NCBI RefSeq assembly: GCF_041381155.1
Contig: NC_091136.1
Location: 48,040,284 to 48,104,283 of the forward strand
Direction: 5' to 3'
Source of the DNA: Argopecten irradians
Taxonomy: Eukaryota > Mollusca > Bivalvia > Pectinida > Pectinidae
Length of the DNA: 64,000 nucleotides
In this document: positions 1 to 50,735 of the stretch, piece by piece
Layout: every line of letters starts with the position of its first letter
Position numbering within the stretch: position 1 is the stretch's first letter
Notes under the pieces: generated by a model
Database searches by the model: none
Seen by the model: the letters and a program-made list of their open reading frames with translations, nothing else
Told to the model about the DNA's origin: nothing
Made by a program: the position numbers and the translations under genes

Positions 1-3000
1 TTAGTATCTATAAATATATTGTGTAATTGAGAGTTTAAAATGAAAGTATTAAAACTCACTCAGAACAAACTCAATTTTGTTTTTTCATTTTAATTTTAAG
101 GTAGGATACAGGTTTGTTTTAATTCAATATACCTATATACATATCCATGTGATTAATCAAATGTTAGGCAGAATGCAAAAGGCCAGCTGGAAATAAGCAA
201 AAGGCATTTCTCCGTACACATATATAGTTAGTAGGTGTTTTGATAACGACATGTCATTTACGACTGTTTATATGTGCATCAAATTCATGAAAATACACCT
301 GAAAGGCTATATCTTTAAATTATCTATAGGGAAGAACAGTTAATTATACGCATAATGAAAAGCTCATTACACAAGAAGAGGTGAACCCTGACTTTACACA
401 GTATCATGCCTTAGGAATGTGAATTGCCAATGTCAGATAGTAAATAAACTAGCTAGTGTAGTTTATATCCCTAAGGGGGTGCTTACAGTCTTGTCACTAG
501 CTGTCAAATCAGTCATGCTGATCAACCTTAAGTTAGATCAAAATGATAACTTCATCACTATCGTAATGATGTGCATATGATAAACTTCCATTATATAAAA
601 TAAGTTTAACAATGTTTATTAAGACAGCGCTAGCAAACAACACAGATTTTGCAACCAGGTCTAGCTCTATGGATGATTTATAGAGAAGCCAAATAGTAAG
701 CTTAAATGGATATAGTAGTAACTGCATTACTTGATTATAATTACACTACATGAACAGGTATAAGCTTTGATTGTTACACTTTTCAGCCTTTCAATGCTCA
801 AAAAATATTTATATACAATCTAATTATCATTGTTATATATAATTAGGTCAATGAGATCAATATCATGTGTATGGGTATATAAAGACAATGTCATACATAC
901 TCTTCTGTAAAATGATTTTACAGAAAAGTGTGGCAATTTTTCAATGCACAATTTTCTTTTGAATATAGATATTGCAAACAGATTATTAACCATTACTAAG
1001 TTTGGAATTGGAAAGTCAAAAATTTTATCAACATAACTGACTGTGTACAATACTATCACATATATTTCAGTCAAACAATTCATTAACTATCTCTAGATTT
1101 TCAAAGTAGGGGGAGATAATCTGGTATTAAAATTCTGATGAGAAATTCCTATAAACAAATTCATGGCCAGTATATAAATAGTCTATTATTTTGTTTCATA
1201 ATTTCCAAAAGCTGACTGTGTACATGTACTAGGTATAAGAATGTAATCACTCTCACAATCTGATACTTATCATCATCATTATATTCATAATGAGAATGCA
1301 CACATCTAGATACAATCCACAGTTACAATCTGAAACACAAGTGTTAAAGTGTTGTGTTCCCATTACCCACTTATGTTTTAAAAAGATTTTTAAGCCTCAT
1401 TGGTATGTAATGTTTGCCTTTGGTATTATTTCCCAATTTACCAACACGCCTATCAAAGCTGGTTGTCATTCAGACAGGGTAACTGGATGATTGATTGATT
1501 GATTCCAACTCAATGTCGGTTATTATACATTTATCAATTGAATGAAACAATTATAATATTAATATAATAAGGTTGGTAAAATATATTATTTTGTGAACGG
1601 CAATTCATTTATTACTAAATGGAGTTTTGGTACTTCTAAAACAGTGTGTTCTATATGCATGTACCTGGGTATATCCATGTAATAAGCTGTAAGTTGGCAA
1701 ATTTGACCCTTAATATCTATCCCCTCTGACTCTCTGACACACACACATATATATAACACTTCATGGATATTCAGGATTTACAAATTGAGCAGCATTGGTA
1801 ATTCATCTTTATGTTATTCAATTAATGTTATGAAGTAGTTTGCAAATTTAAAATTAAGTCATCAACATATCAGGAAGCTAATTAGGAATGATTTACAACT
1901 TACATGTGTATTACCAATATCATGTATGGTTTGACATTCAACAATCAACACATTACATGTGGTAGGTATTTGTATGTTGTCATCACATACAATCATCCAT
2001 GACATATGTTCAACAGCTGTATGATAAACATCACCACCACTTTGTAATGATTGACATGGGCATGGGGGAGGTGGGCTATATCATTATAACCTTCATTGGC
2101 TAAAATTTCAAGGACACATCTGGTGACAGGAATGTAATTTTGTGATCAGTAAAAAATTGTATCCAATTGACATTCTTCTGCCAAAAGCTGAGCTTATAGC
2201 CTTTACATTGGATAACATAAGACACATTACCCAACCTTAGATTACATTCTAAAGACCTAAATTGATGGTTTTATTATATTCTAATGTCTAATTAGAGTCT
2301 ATATATGGTGATTTCAGCTATAAAATTACAAGAAATGAAAGTTTGGATTTTAAAGAATATGCAAAAGATCGAAAAACAAGTGCCATTCAATGTCAATCCC
2401 TATTCCTAGTAAAGAAAACTGAAAGTGAAAGTGAAACTGGCTGATACAGCTAATTTATTTTCACCTTTTCAATAATAAGACAAGAGCGTAGACCTTCGAT
2501 ATGTTACACTGGCTGCTTGTATGTGTATTGTAGCGATATAGTGCAATCAACTGTGGGTCTCTGATGCCAGTGCAAACTTGTAAAGGTACACTATAAATAT
2601 CAAATAGATATGTACTGAGCTTGCATGTTTACTACTAAATAGAAGAAGAAATCAGCTGAAAATACAAAAAAATTTAAGGAATAACAGAAAAAAGTAACTG
2701 CAATTATTACATATTATCATCATAATGCTGTAGCTAGTATAAATTATTCAAGCTTAAGCTACCAGTACACACAAAAGCAATTCTTGACACTGAAGTTTGA
2801 CATTTTTTCTATATAAAATAACAAAACAGATAAAATTACATCCACCATCTTAACCTGGAGTGTCCTTAAATGACCCTGGCTTTTAACAAGATGTTGAACT
2901 AATCAAACTATAACTATACAATTTTATCGGCTATATCATTGTTTATGATGTTGAAATGATAAATGTCAAACTCCTGTCTTAAATCTAATAAAAAAATCTT

Positions 3001-3002
3001 AC
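1..3002 (-). other. Intron 1 of the RRBP1-like gene (no exon recognised)
   Basis: This stretch lies downstream of the splice donor at 3002-3001 of the minus-strand RRBP1-like exon, so it is read as the start of its first coding intron. It is AT-rich, with short CA/TA microsatellite patches such as the one near 1738-1758. I saw no further coding exon on either strand: the short open frames have no recognisable domain or splice-bounded conserved sequence. A SINE-like fragment sits at its right end (2855-2912). Confidence 0.5.
2855..2912 (-). repeat. SINE-like dispersed repeat, fragment (copy 1)
   Basis: The words GTCCTTAAATGACC and TGGCTTTTAAC, followed by a 'gatgttgaactaat' tail, match the repeat at 45845-45945 in the same orientation and those at 5778-5935 and 26078-26165 in the opposite one. 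All four contain a core equivalent to AAGGTCATTTAAGGA. I recall this motif as very common in bivalve introns, but its family name is uncertain. The fragment is short and diverged. Confidence 0.55.
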
Positions 3003-3654
3003 TTCTCATTTTGGATTCTGGGCTTGAGTAAGATGCAGAATGTGACACTTTCTCAAATTTTTGAACAATAATCTCCTCTTCTGTGACTACAGGTCTCTTT
3101 GGGGTTGCTTTTGCTTCCTCTTTGCCTTTCTTAGATGTTTTTGGAACAGACTTGTCCTTCTTTCCATCCTTTGAATCTTTTTCTAGATCATGAAGAATTT
3201 CCAACTCATCTTTAGGTACAGGGATATGATGAATCACTTGCTGCGTTTCCTTTGCTACATGTGGCTCCTCATTCTTGTTGTGCAAGATAGATTTTGGGGC
3301 TTTCTTCTTTGAACTTTGAGGACGTTTACCTTCAGTACTAGCTGCTTCTGTAAGTGGCTCAATAATTTCAGGATCAATATCCAAATTAACCATCTTTGGT
3401 TCTTTCAATTCAGGCTCTGAAACCTGAAGACCCTTTTCTTTAGGTTTCTCTTTAGGCTTTCTAAACTTTTTCTTTTCTTTCTCTGCCTTCTTTAGGCTTT
3501 TCTCTTTCTGCTTTTCATCTTCAAGTCTTTGCTTCTGTTCAGCTAAAGCTTCTTCAAAAGTTTTCTCTTTTATTCCAAACATAGATATAAGATAAATCAT
3601 CAACGCAGACACGCAGAACACTGCAATGCCGATGATAACAGTGTGGGGATCCAT
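3003..3654 (-). CDS. RRBP1: RRBP1/kinectin-like ER membrane protein, first coding exon (partial gene)
   Basis: This is the N-terminal exon, about 217 codons, of a protein resembling ribosome-binding protein 1 (p180) and kinectin, ER proteins that bind ribosomes or kinesin. A short lumenal start (MDPHT) is followed by one hydrophobic helix at about residues 5-26. Next comes KEKTFEEALAEQKQ, which matches the vertebrate KET.YEEALA.Q motif just after the anchor, and then a long Lys/Glu-rich region (repeated KEK, KKAEKEKKK and KPKEK patches). I chose the ATG at 3654 because it puts the anchor at the extreme N-terminus as in the family; an in-frame ATG lies 16 codons upstream at 3702. The exon ends at a good donor (AGAA|GTAAGA), and the open frame beyond it to 2914 is intron read-through. 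The C-terminal coiled coil is outside the window. Kinectin versus RRBP1 cannot be settled from this exon. Confidence 0.75.
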
Positions 3655-4592
3655 TATCATTATGACAGGTGCTGATGTTGTCGAAATCCGGTTGACTGAC
3701 ACTTGTTAGATGAGATAATTACCACGCCCCTCTCCTATTTATTTCCTTTATATGTGTACCAACATCAAATTATATTTAACACATAAGCCAGGTTATATAC
3801 AATGAACAGTTACAAGTCAATTTTGAAAGTATACCGTAAAGAGCGTCAAAGAATTTATACGTCCGACTACAAACCGTTCACCACCAGATGATTTTCCGTC
3901 CACGTCGGCACTCGGCACTTCCTCACTGCAGCCGGTTAAAAACCGGTAGCAAAATAAATGTAACCAAAACAATTTTTCTTTTATGATAGGTTGGTAGCAA
4001 CATATATGATATGTTAATTAAAACAACGACCTTTGTTAGACGTGGTAATGTAAATACTTATGTGGATGCACTTTTCTTCACAGCCCGTATCTTGTCAACG
4101 TGGATAAAAATTCTTCCGGAACTGAACCCGTCTGAGGGCCTTCCCGATTTCAATGGACGATCAGTATACCGTAATCTGTTTGTAACAACGAATTTGATTG
4201 GCTGAATTCTATCAGACGTATAGATCGTCTGCTCAGCATCTTCGTGAACCCCTCTCTACAAAGTTAACCAAAGTAACTCACGCAAGTAATAAAAAACGTA
4301 TCACAATTTCTTTCCCATTATCAATGTCTTGTACCTTTTACAAAAATAAGATTGAAATTTCATTGCATTCTTTACGCTGTTTTTGGGTTGTACGGTATAA
4401 CTTTCGATTACGAAATTGTTGCAGTAAACGATACTAATGGAATAGCCATCAGATTCAGAACGAGACAACCTTATGAAACTAGGGCGCCATCTGGTAACCA
4501 ATCGGCTCGCACCTGGCCCATTTGTTCTTTGTCTGTAAAGCGTTGTGCTGACACTTTCGCTCGAAGTGCCTACTGTTGGCCATTACCAGAAA
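3655..4592. promoter_or_regulatory. Head-to-head intergenic interval, candidate bidirectional promoter
   Basis: This 938 bp separates the start codons of the minus-strand RRBP1-like gene and the plus-strand ENOPH1 gene, so it must hold both 5' UTRs and probably both promoters. It is slightly richer in CG dinucleotides than its surroundings (for example near 3845-3945 and 4480-4570). A small hairpin, CCGGTTAAAAACCGG, lies near 3933-3947. I see no convincing TATA box at a sensible distance from either start. Short open frames within it look accidental. Confidence 0.5.
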
Positions 4593-7332
<2,740 letters not shown>

Positions 7333-9833
7333 TGTGATGGTATAAGTGGTTGTTGATACATGGATATATGTCTCATAATACAGTCCTCATTATTCACAGC
7401 CAGTCTGACATTGCATGTGGAGAGAATGGTGAATGCAGAAGAATGAGGAAAGGATGTGTACAACAACTACAGATTTACCTTGTTTATGTTTGAGTTATTT
7501 CAAATGCAGGACTAGATTTCTGTGTGTTAAAATATTTAAAAGTAAAACTTAAATTGAATAACGTCTTGCCATGAAAATTAAATCAAAGATTTTTGGCCTA
7601 CTTTGGCCAGTAAATCTTTCTTCTACATTTGGACATATTTTGTATACTTTTTATAACTAATTTATTCAATTAATTTATACTCCATTGCTTATCTTACGAA
7701 AAACAAAACTTAGCTATTCATTTGTAAGAATTTCATATTTTGGCAGTAAGTTATTCTCATCCTAATGTTTTCTTTATATATATTTATATATTTAAATTTG
7801 CTGAAATCAAATTTGTTAGTTTTGTATTTTAAATGCAAGAACTCCTGTGAATTTTTGAATTGTTATGATTTATTATGTACATGATATATACAAAATAATG
7901 CCATTTTATGATGCTATTTTTTATTACTTTTTTCTATTTTATTTTTTTTCCTTAATTAAACCCTGGGTTATATCAACAGTAGTTTATGGTAAAATGGCCG
8001 ATTTTGCTGTTTTGATGGCTATGTAGGTGCTCTGGTACCTTAGCTGTTACTTGGTTTGTTCATTTAGTAGTTGTTTGAAGTGCTTTGGTACTTAATCATA
8101 CTTGGAGTGTATGCAAGATTTATACTCATCAATACCTTCTCTGTGGCAACTATAGAAATATTGTTTTGTAAGTCTGTATAACAAGTGTTATATGAAATGG
8201 ATCTAAATCCAGGATTAATGATATTTTTTATTGTTTATAACAAATGTTATCCCAACTATTTTCTATAAAAGTATAAATTTGTAAAACTTGCTTTCCTTGT
8301 CAGAGATGTATGCAATCTCTCATACTGGAATATTCGTACTTTGGATCAATAATTAGAAATAGTAATTTAGGTTTTATTGGAGTAATCTACTACTTCACTT
8401 CAGCTTACATAATCATTTAATATTGAAATGAATATTTGGAGCTTCAAATATTTCACAACACAATGATATTGAAGTTGAAGCTAATCTTTCACAGATGATC
8501 TAAAAACATTTTCTTGTCATATAAATATTTTACAAATTATTTTCAAATTGTCAGCTTGGAAATATTTTTTGCAAACAACATATTCTTTGATACAATCTGT
8601 ATCAAATGCTCATTAAAGATTTGCTATAATAGACAAGAAATACACTATTCTTTTTGAAATTTTGCACAATACTAAAAGCACAAAATTATTAATCTAATTT
8701 GTTAAATGCTAAAATTTTCAACAAAACAGGGGCTTGTAGTCTGTATTTATTCTAGTTCTGATCTGCCCTTAGACCAACTTGATTTGCGCTCTTATAAGAA
8801 AAGAAGTCTTCTCAGAAGAACTTCCAGCTAACAGGTGGAAGAGCTTCCAGAAGCAAGAGACCTACAAATTGAGTGGTCAGAAGTTACATCCTAGAGACAG
8901 AATAGGGTAAATCAAGTAAGGCTTTGGAGTTTTAATATATATACTAAGTGATAATTATTGTACTCTTTGTTTTACATAGGATTTAGTATCATCGTTGTGT
9001 TCAATTATACATATACATATGTATTATCCATATATTTGTTGGGTCATGTGCAAGCAAAAATTGAAAAAAAAAAATTTAGGTGCTCTGTAGGGACTGCTAG
9101 AGTCCATTTTAAACTTCAACTAGAGAACTGTTGATGGTCATGAAAGTGAAAAACTGATCTGATTTCTGTGTTTTCACTCTGAAGGTAATACAAGACCAGA
9201 TAAGAAACAGGTTTGTAGATTGCCAGAAATTTGATTTCTTTTGAGCCAAAAAAAACATGTTTGTTACATTGATATCAAATGTAAAAAAATAATGTTATAT
9301 CTTATAATCTACAATAATTTACACAGATCAGTACAAGTTCTGTAAATTGTTTGCATGCATGTTGCATTCAGCAATTGTTTTTAGAAAAGCTAGAAGTCTG
9401 ATGAATTATTTTGTCCTTACTGAGTGACTTGAGATCAGTGGATCAGACCTTACAGCCATCATGTACTTAGTTTTATGTTAGTTATTCTATTGGTCCAATG
9501 AACTGATTAATGAAGCATTAGTACATGGCATTGTTTGTAATGAGTGAATCACTTATTATGATGGCCGTGTGCAATTCATTTCAAATATTTTTTAATGAAG
9601 TATTTTGTTCATGAATAACTTTTAATATTGTATGAAATTAAAAGTAGTTTTACAACTGTGTTATAGTAGTCTTTGTTATGTGTTTGGTCAGGCACTTTTT
9701 GAAGCTTTGGGTTTATTTGTTGAGTTTATCATCTAGATATCCTGGTTTATACACTGGGTCATATTCCTATAGCTAGACTACCTCATTGAATGCAGTTTAG
9801 ACCTCTGACATGTTAAAGTCATTGCTAATTAGC
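7333..9833 (+). other. ENOPH1 3' UTR followed by intergenic DNA
   Basis: AT-rich sequence after the ENOPH1 stop. No open frame with domain content was seen on either strand. Several weak poly(A)-type hexamers occur (for example ATTAAA near 8611), but none can be picked as the mRNA end from sequence alone. No repeat structure was obvious until the MITE at 9834. Confidence 0.4.
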
Positions 9834-10042
9834 TTAAAGATGCTCCACCACCGACAGAGCATAAATGATATCCATCACTTGAACAATAATTGGTGTTTAA
9901 TCATGAATTAGAAGTTCAAACTTTCAATGGTGGTAATGGTGTAAATTAAGTAACTTTTGTAACTGATGAAAAGTACTAAATCGTCTGCTCCTGGTTTTGA
10001 TAGTGGAAAAAATACCATTTGTCAGCGATGGAGCATCTTTAA
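9834..10042. mobile_element. TTAA-flanked MITE, AGATGCTCCA family (209 bp)
   Basis: The left end reads TTAA-AGATGCTCCACC and the right end is its inverse (GGAGCATCT-TTAA). TTAA sits on both sides, as expected for a piggyBac-type insertion, although the terminal bases AGA differ from the usual CCC. No coding capacity. Family assignment is inference from the TTAA duplication only. Confidence 0.7.
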
Positions 10043-10930
10043 ATTTCTAAATCTCTGGCTTAAACTTTCATACATACTATACAGTCAAAATACAATAAAC
10101 TGCTAGGATTTAAAACAAGCTGAATACACTGAAAATATCGTTAATGTCGACGCTGAAAACCATAATTTTAAGTTACATGAACAGTTGCTGTTACTAAACA
10201 TGAGCTAGAAATGTAATGTCAAGATTATATAAATTCCATTATTAACCTTAGAAGCTTTCCGAAGAACTCGTTAAATAGACATGTAGTGAATTGTTTCTCT
10301 TAGTCAATGCTTTGATGTGCGACATTAATTATCGCAACTTATGTGAACCTTAACCTAAGTATAAAGGTCTTGTAAAAAGATACGATGTAGAAGAAAACCT
10401 TTGACCTAAATATGAAAATAGCCTGCAATATTCTTCCCCATGCACATGCTGTAGACTTGTCATAATGGTCACATATATTTCCAAGATGTATGGGTCCAGC
10501 GAAATACTACACACGTACAGACTGAATGTGTGTCACAAGTCAACATTCTAAGAAAAACTGTTTAAATGGGTTTTTTCTAAGTCTAGACGTGTGAGCATTC
10601 AATCACACGAAAACTAGAAATATTGTAAGAATGAATGCAACAATAAGTCATTGAATTAATTAAGGCTATGATAAATAACGCTATAACACAGGAACTTGGG
10701 GACAAGGTAAGGTTAATGTAGGCCTACAGATATGTAACCTATCATAGATAGCTTTATATATTAAAAGTCGCTACAAATCGAAGGAGGAACTGGTGCTTAC
10801 TGTTATGTAAAGTCTTCCAACACCTGGGACCACAAAGACTTGACACAAATATCCATAAAACATACTGACATGTATAGACGGTTGGACATTCGTGCCAAGT
10901 CCCTGTGCCCAAGTGGGACTGGATAAAAAT

Positions 10931-12576
10931 GGTGACCGCCTTAAATCCCTACGGCCCAATAGTCCGAAGGCCCATTAGTCCTAAGGCCCGTTAGTCCGAA
11001 GGCCCAATAGTCCGAAGGCCCGTTAGTCCGAAAACAGATAATATAACTGGAATTTATATGCGAACATTTCTCGAAATGAAACAAACGTTTATTACAATTT
11101 TCGACGCAAAAGTGCTAAGGTCTACTTATTATATATAATTACATGTATGTGACTCTATATATTTGATACGAAAAATGATAATAAACAAACGAAATGTTGC
11201 GAATTTAAAAAAAAAAAAGAGCATAATCTTAAAATACGTGAACGGGTCTGATATTAAAGAGTATATGCATTTTATCATCCTCGACACTCCAGGGGTTTCG
11301 ATCACTTACGATCTCTACACCCCTGGACTATATCATAGTGAAATTGAAGGCAGCTCAGCGGAAAACATTTGACCAATCACAGACCAGCAAAGATTTCCTT
11401 TGAAGACTACAGAGAGAGCGACGCCCAACTTCAAAGCCACGCCGTCAACCACAGTGTACCGTTATACGGCTCTTTTGATGGGGATTTACATCAAAGGACT
11501 AAATTACCTGTTTTCTTCTGTTGCATCCAGTTTTACGATGACATAGTCCAGGGGTGTAGAGATCATAAGTGATCGGAACCCCTGGAGTATCGAGGATGGC
11601 ATTTTATACTTACAATGCAATCCGGTTTAAAATCTCCCCCAAAATATATGCGGGCCATTTCCGTCATTAAGGTTAGAATAAACAAGTCGAAGAAGCGGGA
11701 AGGAAACGCAAAAATAGGTCTTTAAACACATGTACATATTGTATAATATAACGACGTTTACATGTATAATAAAGATCATTTTTCGGTAAGATTTGATTAT
11801 ATAATTAATTTATTCATGGAGCAACGTTAATTCTAATGCAATCAAATTACAGTGTACATAAGGCTTACAATCGTACATCTTAAAGCTTGTATGTTTGTAA
11901 GATAATTCATCGAACGTATGCTTGTGAGATATCTTATTAAGGATTAACTTGAATAGATATATTATGTTATGGAGATTAACACAAAAATCTTAGTGTACTC
12001 TAAATAAACCGCGAAGCGGTTTATGATGAGAGTACACTCAGATTTTAATGTTATATCTCCATAACATAAAAAAATTATTCAAATTAATACGTATAATTCA
12101 ATTTACTTAAGATAATCTCTTCAATACTCAAAATTTATTTTGGGACTCTTTTGTCTATGAAATCATTACGCCGTCATCTCAGCCAATCAGAAGCAACGTC
12201 ACAAACGGCGACGCCATTTTTTCCTTTATGGGCTGATAAAGTGAATTTTCAAGCCAATGAAAATGCTCGTAACAAGCAAAATTGAATTATTGAAATATAA
12301 CATATTAACTTTTTTATTACCATTTTTTCCCCTTTTGATGTAATTTTGACCTTGCAATGCTCCATGAAGAAACTTAGAAATTGCGGAAAAATGTTTTCGT
12401 GAAAATACAACTGGTACGTTGATTATAACAACTATATAACTTGCAATATTTACTAATTTTCGGACTAACGGGCCTTCGGACTATTGGGCCTTCGGACTAA
12501 AGAGCCTTAGGACTATTGGACCTTCGGACTAACGGGCTTTCGGACTATTAGGCCGTAGGGATATAAGGGTGTCACC
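10931..12576. mobile_element. Mutator-like foldback element with long TIRs (1.65 kb, nested insertion)
   Basis: Inverted repeats of about 110 bp lie at both ends: the left starts GGTGACCGCCTTAAATCCC and the right is the inverse of GGTGACACCCTTATATCCC. Inside the arms are short subrepeats of the type CC(C/A)(A/G)TTAGTCCGAAGG. The nine bases GATAAAAAT occur exactly at 10922-10930 and 12577-12585, giving a perfect 9 bp target-site duplication. A second element is inserted at 11276-11598. The centre (about 11960-12070) is itself palindromic around a CCGCGAAGCGG hairpin core. Long TIRs plus a 9 bp duplication fit the Mutator superfamily. No transposase is visible, so it is non-autonomous. Confidence 0.85.
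11276..11598. mobile_element. CATCCTCGA-family MITE, intact copy (323 bp) nested in the foldback element
   Basis: The ends are perfect inverts: CATCCTCGACACTCCAGGGG on the left and ...TATCGAGGATG on the right. Nine bases GCATTTTAT flank it exactly (11267-11275 and 11599-11607). The arms contain a second inverted block (CGATCACTTACGAT / ATCATAAGTGATCG). Relatives lie at 12664 (broken), 34421 (truncated), 44139 and 61271. The copy at 61271 also has a 9 bp duplication (8 of 9 identical). The length of the duplication suggests a Mutator-type transposase acted in trans. Confidence 0.85.
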
Positions 12577-12663
12577 GATAAAAATGGCTATAACTCGTCA
12601 TATTCACTAGTGACAGACTGGTGACCACATGGATCTGGCACGAATTTCTTACTAACCATATAT

Positions 12664-13170
12664 CATCCTCAACACTCCAGGGGTTTCGATCACTTATGAT
12701 TCTACACCCCTTGACTCAAAGTATCTCATACTAAAACTGAAGGCAGCTTATAATTACTTACTGAACCAAGGATTTATAAGTGAGATGGATATTGCACTCG
12801 GGGTTTTGGACGAATATGTCACGAGCGCTTTTGTGTTTGTGCACTGACCGTGACATTGGGCGACGACTGAGTTTCCTTTGATATCCGCCGGCGCAACCTT
12901 TGATGTAGCTTGCGAGTGTCAGACTTTCTGAAGCGGGCCGTCATTTCATGGACTGTTGTATTTTTTTAATGAAAATTTACGACATTTCTTCTTAATCTAC
13001 CATTATTAAAACAAGCAGTAGACATCGGTGATGTTTCGTAGTGTAAAGAGACAGTAACAAATCCTTCTCATAAATTCTTGATCTGAACCAATCACAGGTC
13101 AGAATAAAAATCATTTGAAGACTACAAAGAGAGCGACGCCCAACTTCAAAGCCACACAGTCAACCACAGG
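12664..13170. mobile_element. CATCCTCGA-family MITE, broken copy
   Basis: The left arm (12664 to about 12752) and an interior block (about 13083-13170, with GACTACAAAGAGAGCGACGC as in the copy at 11276) are separated by about 330 bp of unrelated sequence. The right terminus is missing; the next element (13173) abuts the break. It is read as an old copy disrupted by later insertions. Confidence 0.6.
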
Positions 13171-13172
13171 TA

Positions 13173-13774
13173 TCTGAGAATTAGTTACAGATTATATAAT
13201 CATCGACCCACCAGAGTGCCATAAGACCATTTTTAAATGGTTTAGAGATCTATATAAAAAAACGATAAAAATCTTACACTACATGGTACTATATACGAGA
13301 AGGGTGGAAAGCCTTAGAATCCAAATTTCTAACCCGGCCATTGAGATTGCAGCCGAAGCCTCGCTCATGAATGCATGTTATATCGGCCACGAAGCCAGTA
13401 TGAATTTTTAATTAAATGATTTTCAAGATGTTTGTCATAATGGGGCTTGAAAAATATCGTCTTAATGGCGACACTTTGTATAGCTGTATAATATGATGAT
13501 TTTGAAAGGAAAATTATCGGTCTTTCCAACGGTAGTAACCGTTTTTATGACGATGTATTAGAAATGTGTTTTTATAGCCGCTAACGGTAGGCGGGTTAGA
13601 AATTTGGAGTCTAAGGCTTTCCACCCTTCTCGTATATAATACCATATGCAAGTATGATTTTACGCGGTTTTTTCTTTATTTTTTAATCTAGACCTCTAAA
13701 ACGTCTAAAAACGGTCTTAGTGCCCTCTGGTGGGTCCATGATTATATAATCTGTACATAAACTAATTCTAAGAT
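13173..13774. mobile_element. Foldback element with ~170 bp inverted arms
   Basis: The left arm (13173 to about 13345) and right arm (about 13600-13774) are imperfect inverted copies. Shared blocks include AGAATTAGTT, ACAGATTATATAATCAT, GACCCACCAGAG, TATACGAGAAGGGTGGAAAG and AATTTCTAACCCG. The internal 250 bp is unique and has no open frame of note. I could not define a target-site duplication, so the superfamily is open. Confidence 0.75.
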
Positions 13775-14055
13775 CCATGTATATGTTTCTTCAGTGCTCT
13801 TCGATATAAAGTTTCAGCTTATCACCACGTGTCTTTTAGACAGCATTTAAAAGTTCCCGCCTTTCAGTCATAAAAAAATCGATTAATATCAAGGTACCGT
13901 TTTAAACGAGATCTTAGCGAGACGTAAATGAAAAATGGCTTCCACTAAGACATGTAAACCGGAGACAATCAAATGATCATGTGTACTGAACGAGAAGAAG
14001 GCAAAAAAATGACTTGAAGTGTGTCACAAATATAACATAAACCCTTTATCTTTAA

Positions 14056-50603
<36,548 letters not shown>

Positions 50604-50621
50604 CATGAGGCCAAGTCATCA

Positions 50622-50735
50622 TGGGTATGACATCGCTACATCATTTGTGACATCTTGTCGTCGTAACAAACTCCAACATCATGGGTATGACATCGCTACA
50701 TCAAATGTGACATCTCGTCATCATAGCAAACTCAA
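50622..50735 (+). repeat. Two-copy ~60 bp tandem duplication in the pecanex 3' UTR
   Basis: ATGGGTATGACATCGCTACA followed by TCAxxTGTGACATCTxGTC occurs at about 50622 and 50682. It lies 20 bp after the pecanex stop. No coding meaning. Confidence 0.8.

Noticed and set aside
2914-3002. Continuation of the RRBP1-like frame to a stop at 2914
   Set aside because: A strong donor (GTAAGA) ends the exon at 3003 and the extra residues lose the Lys/Glu-rich character; read as intron.
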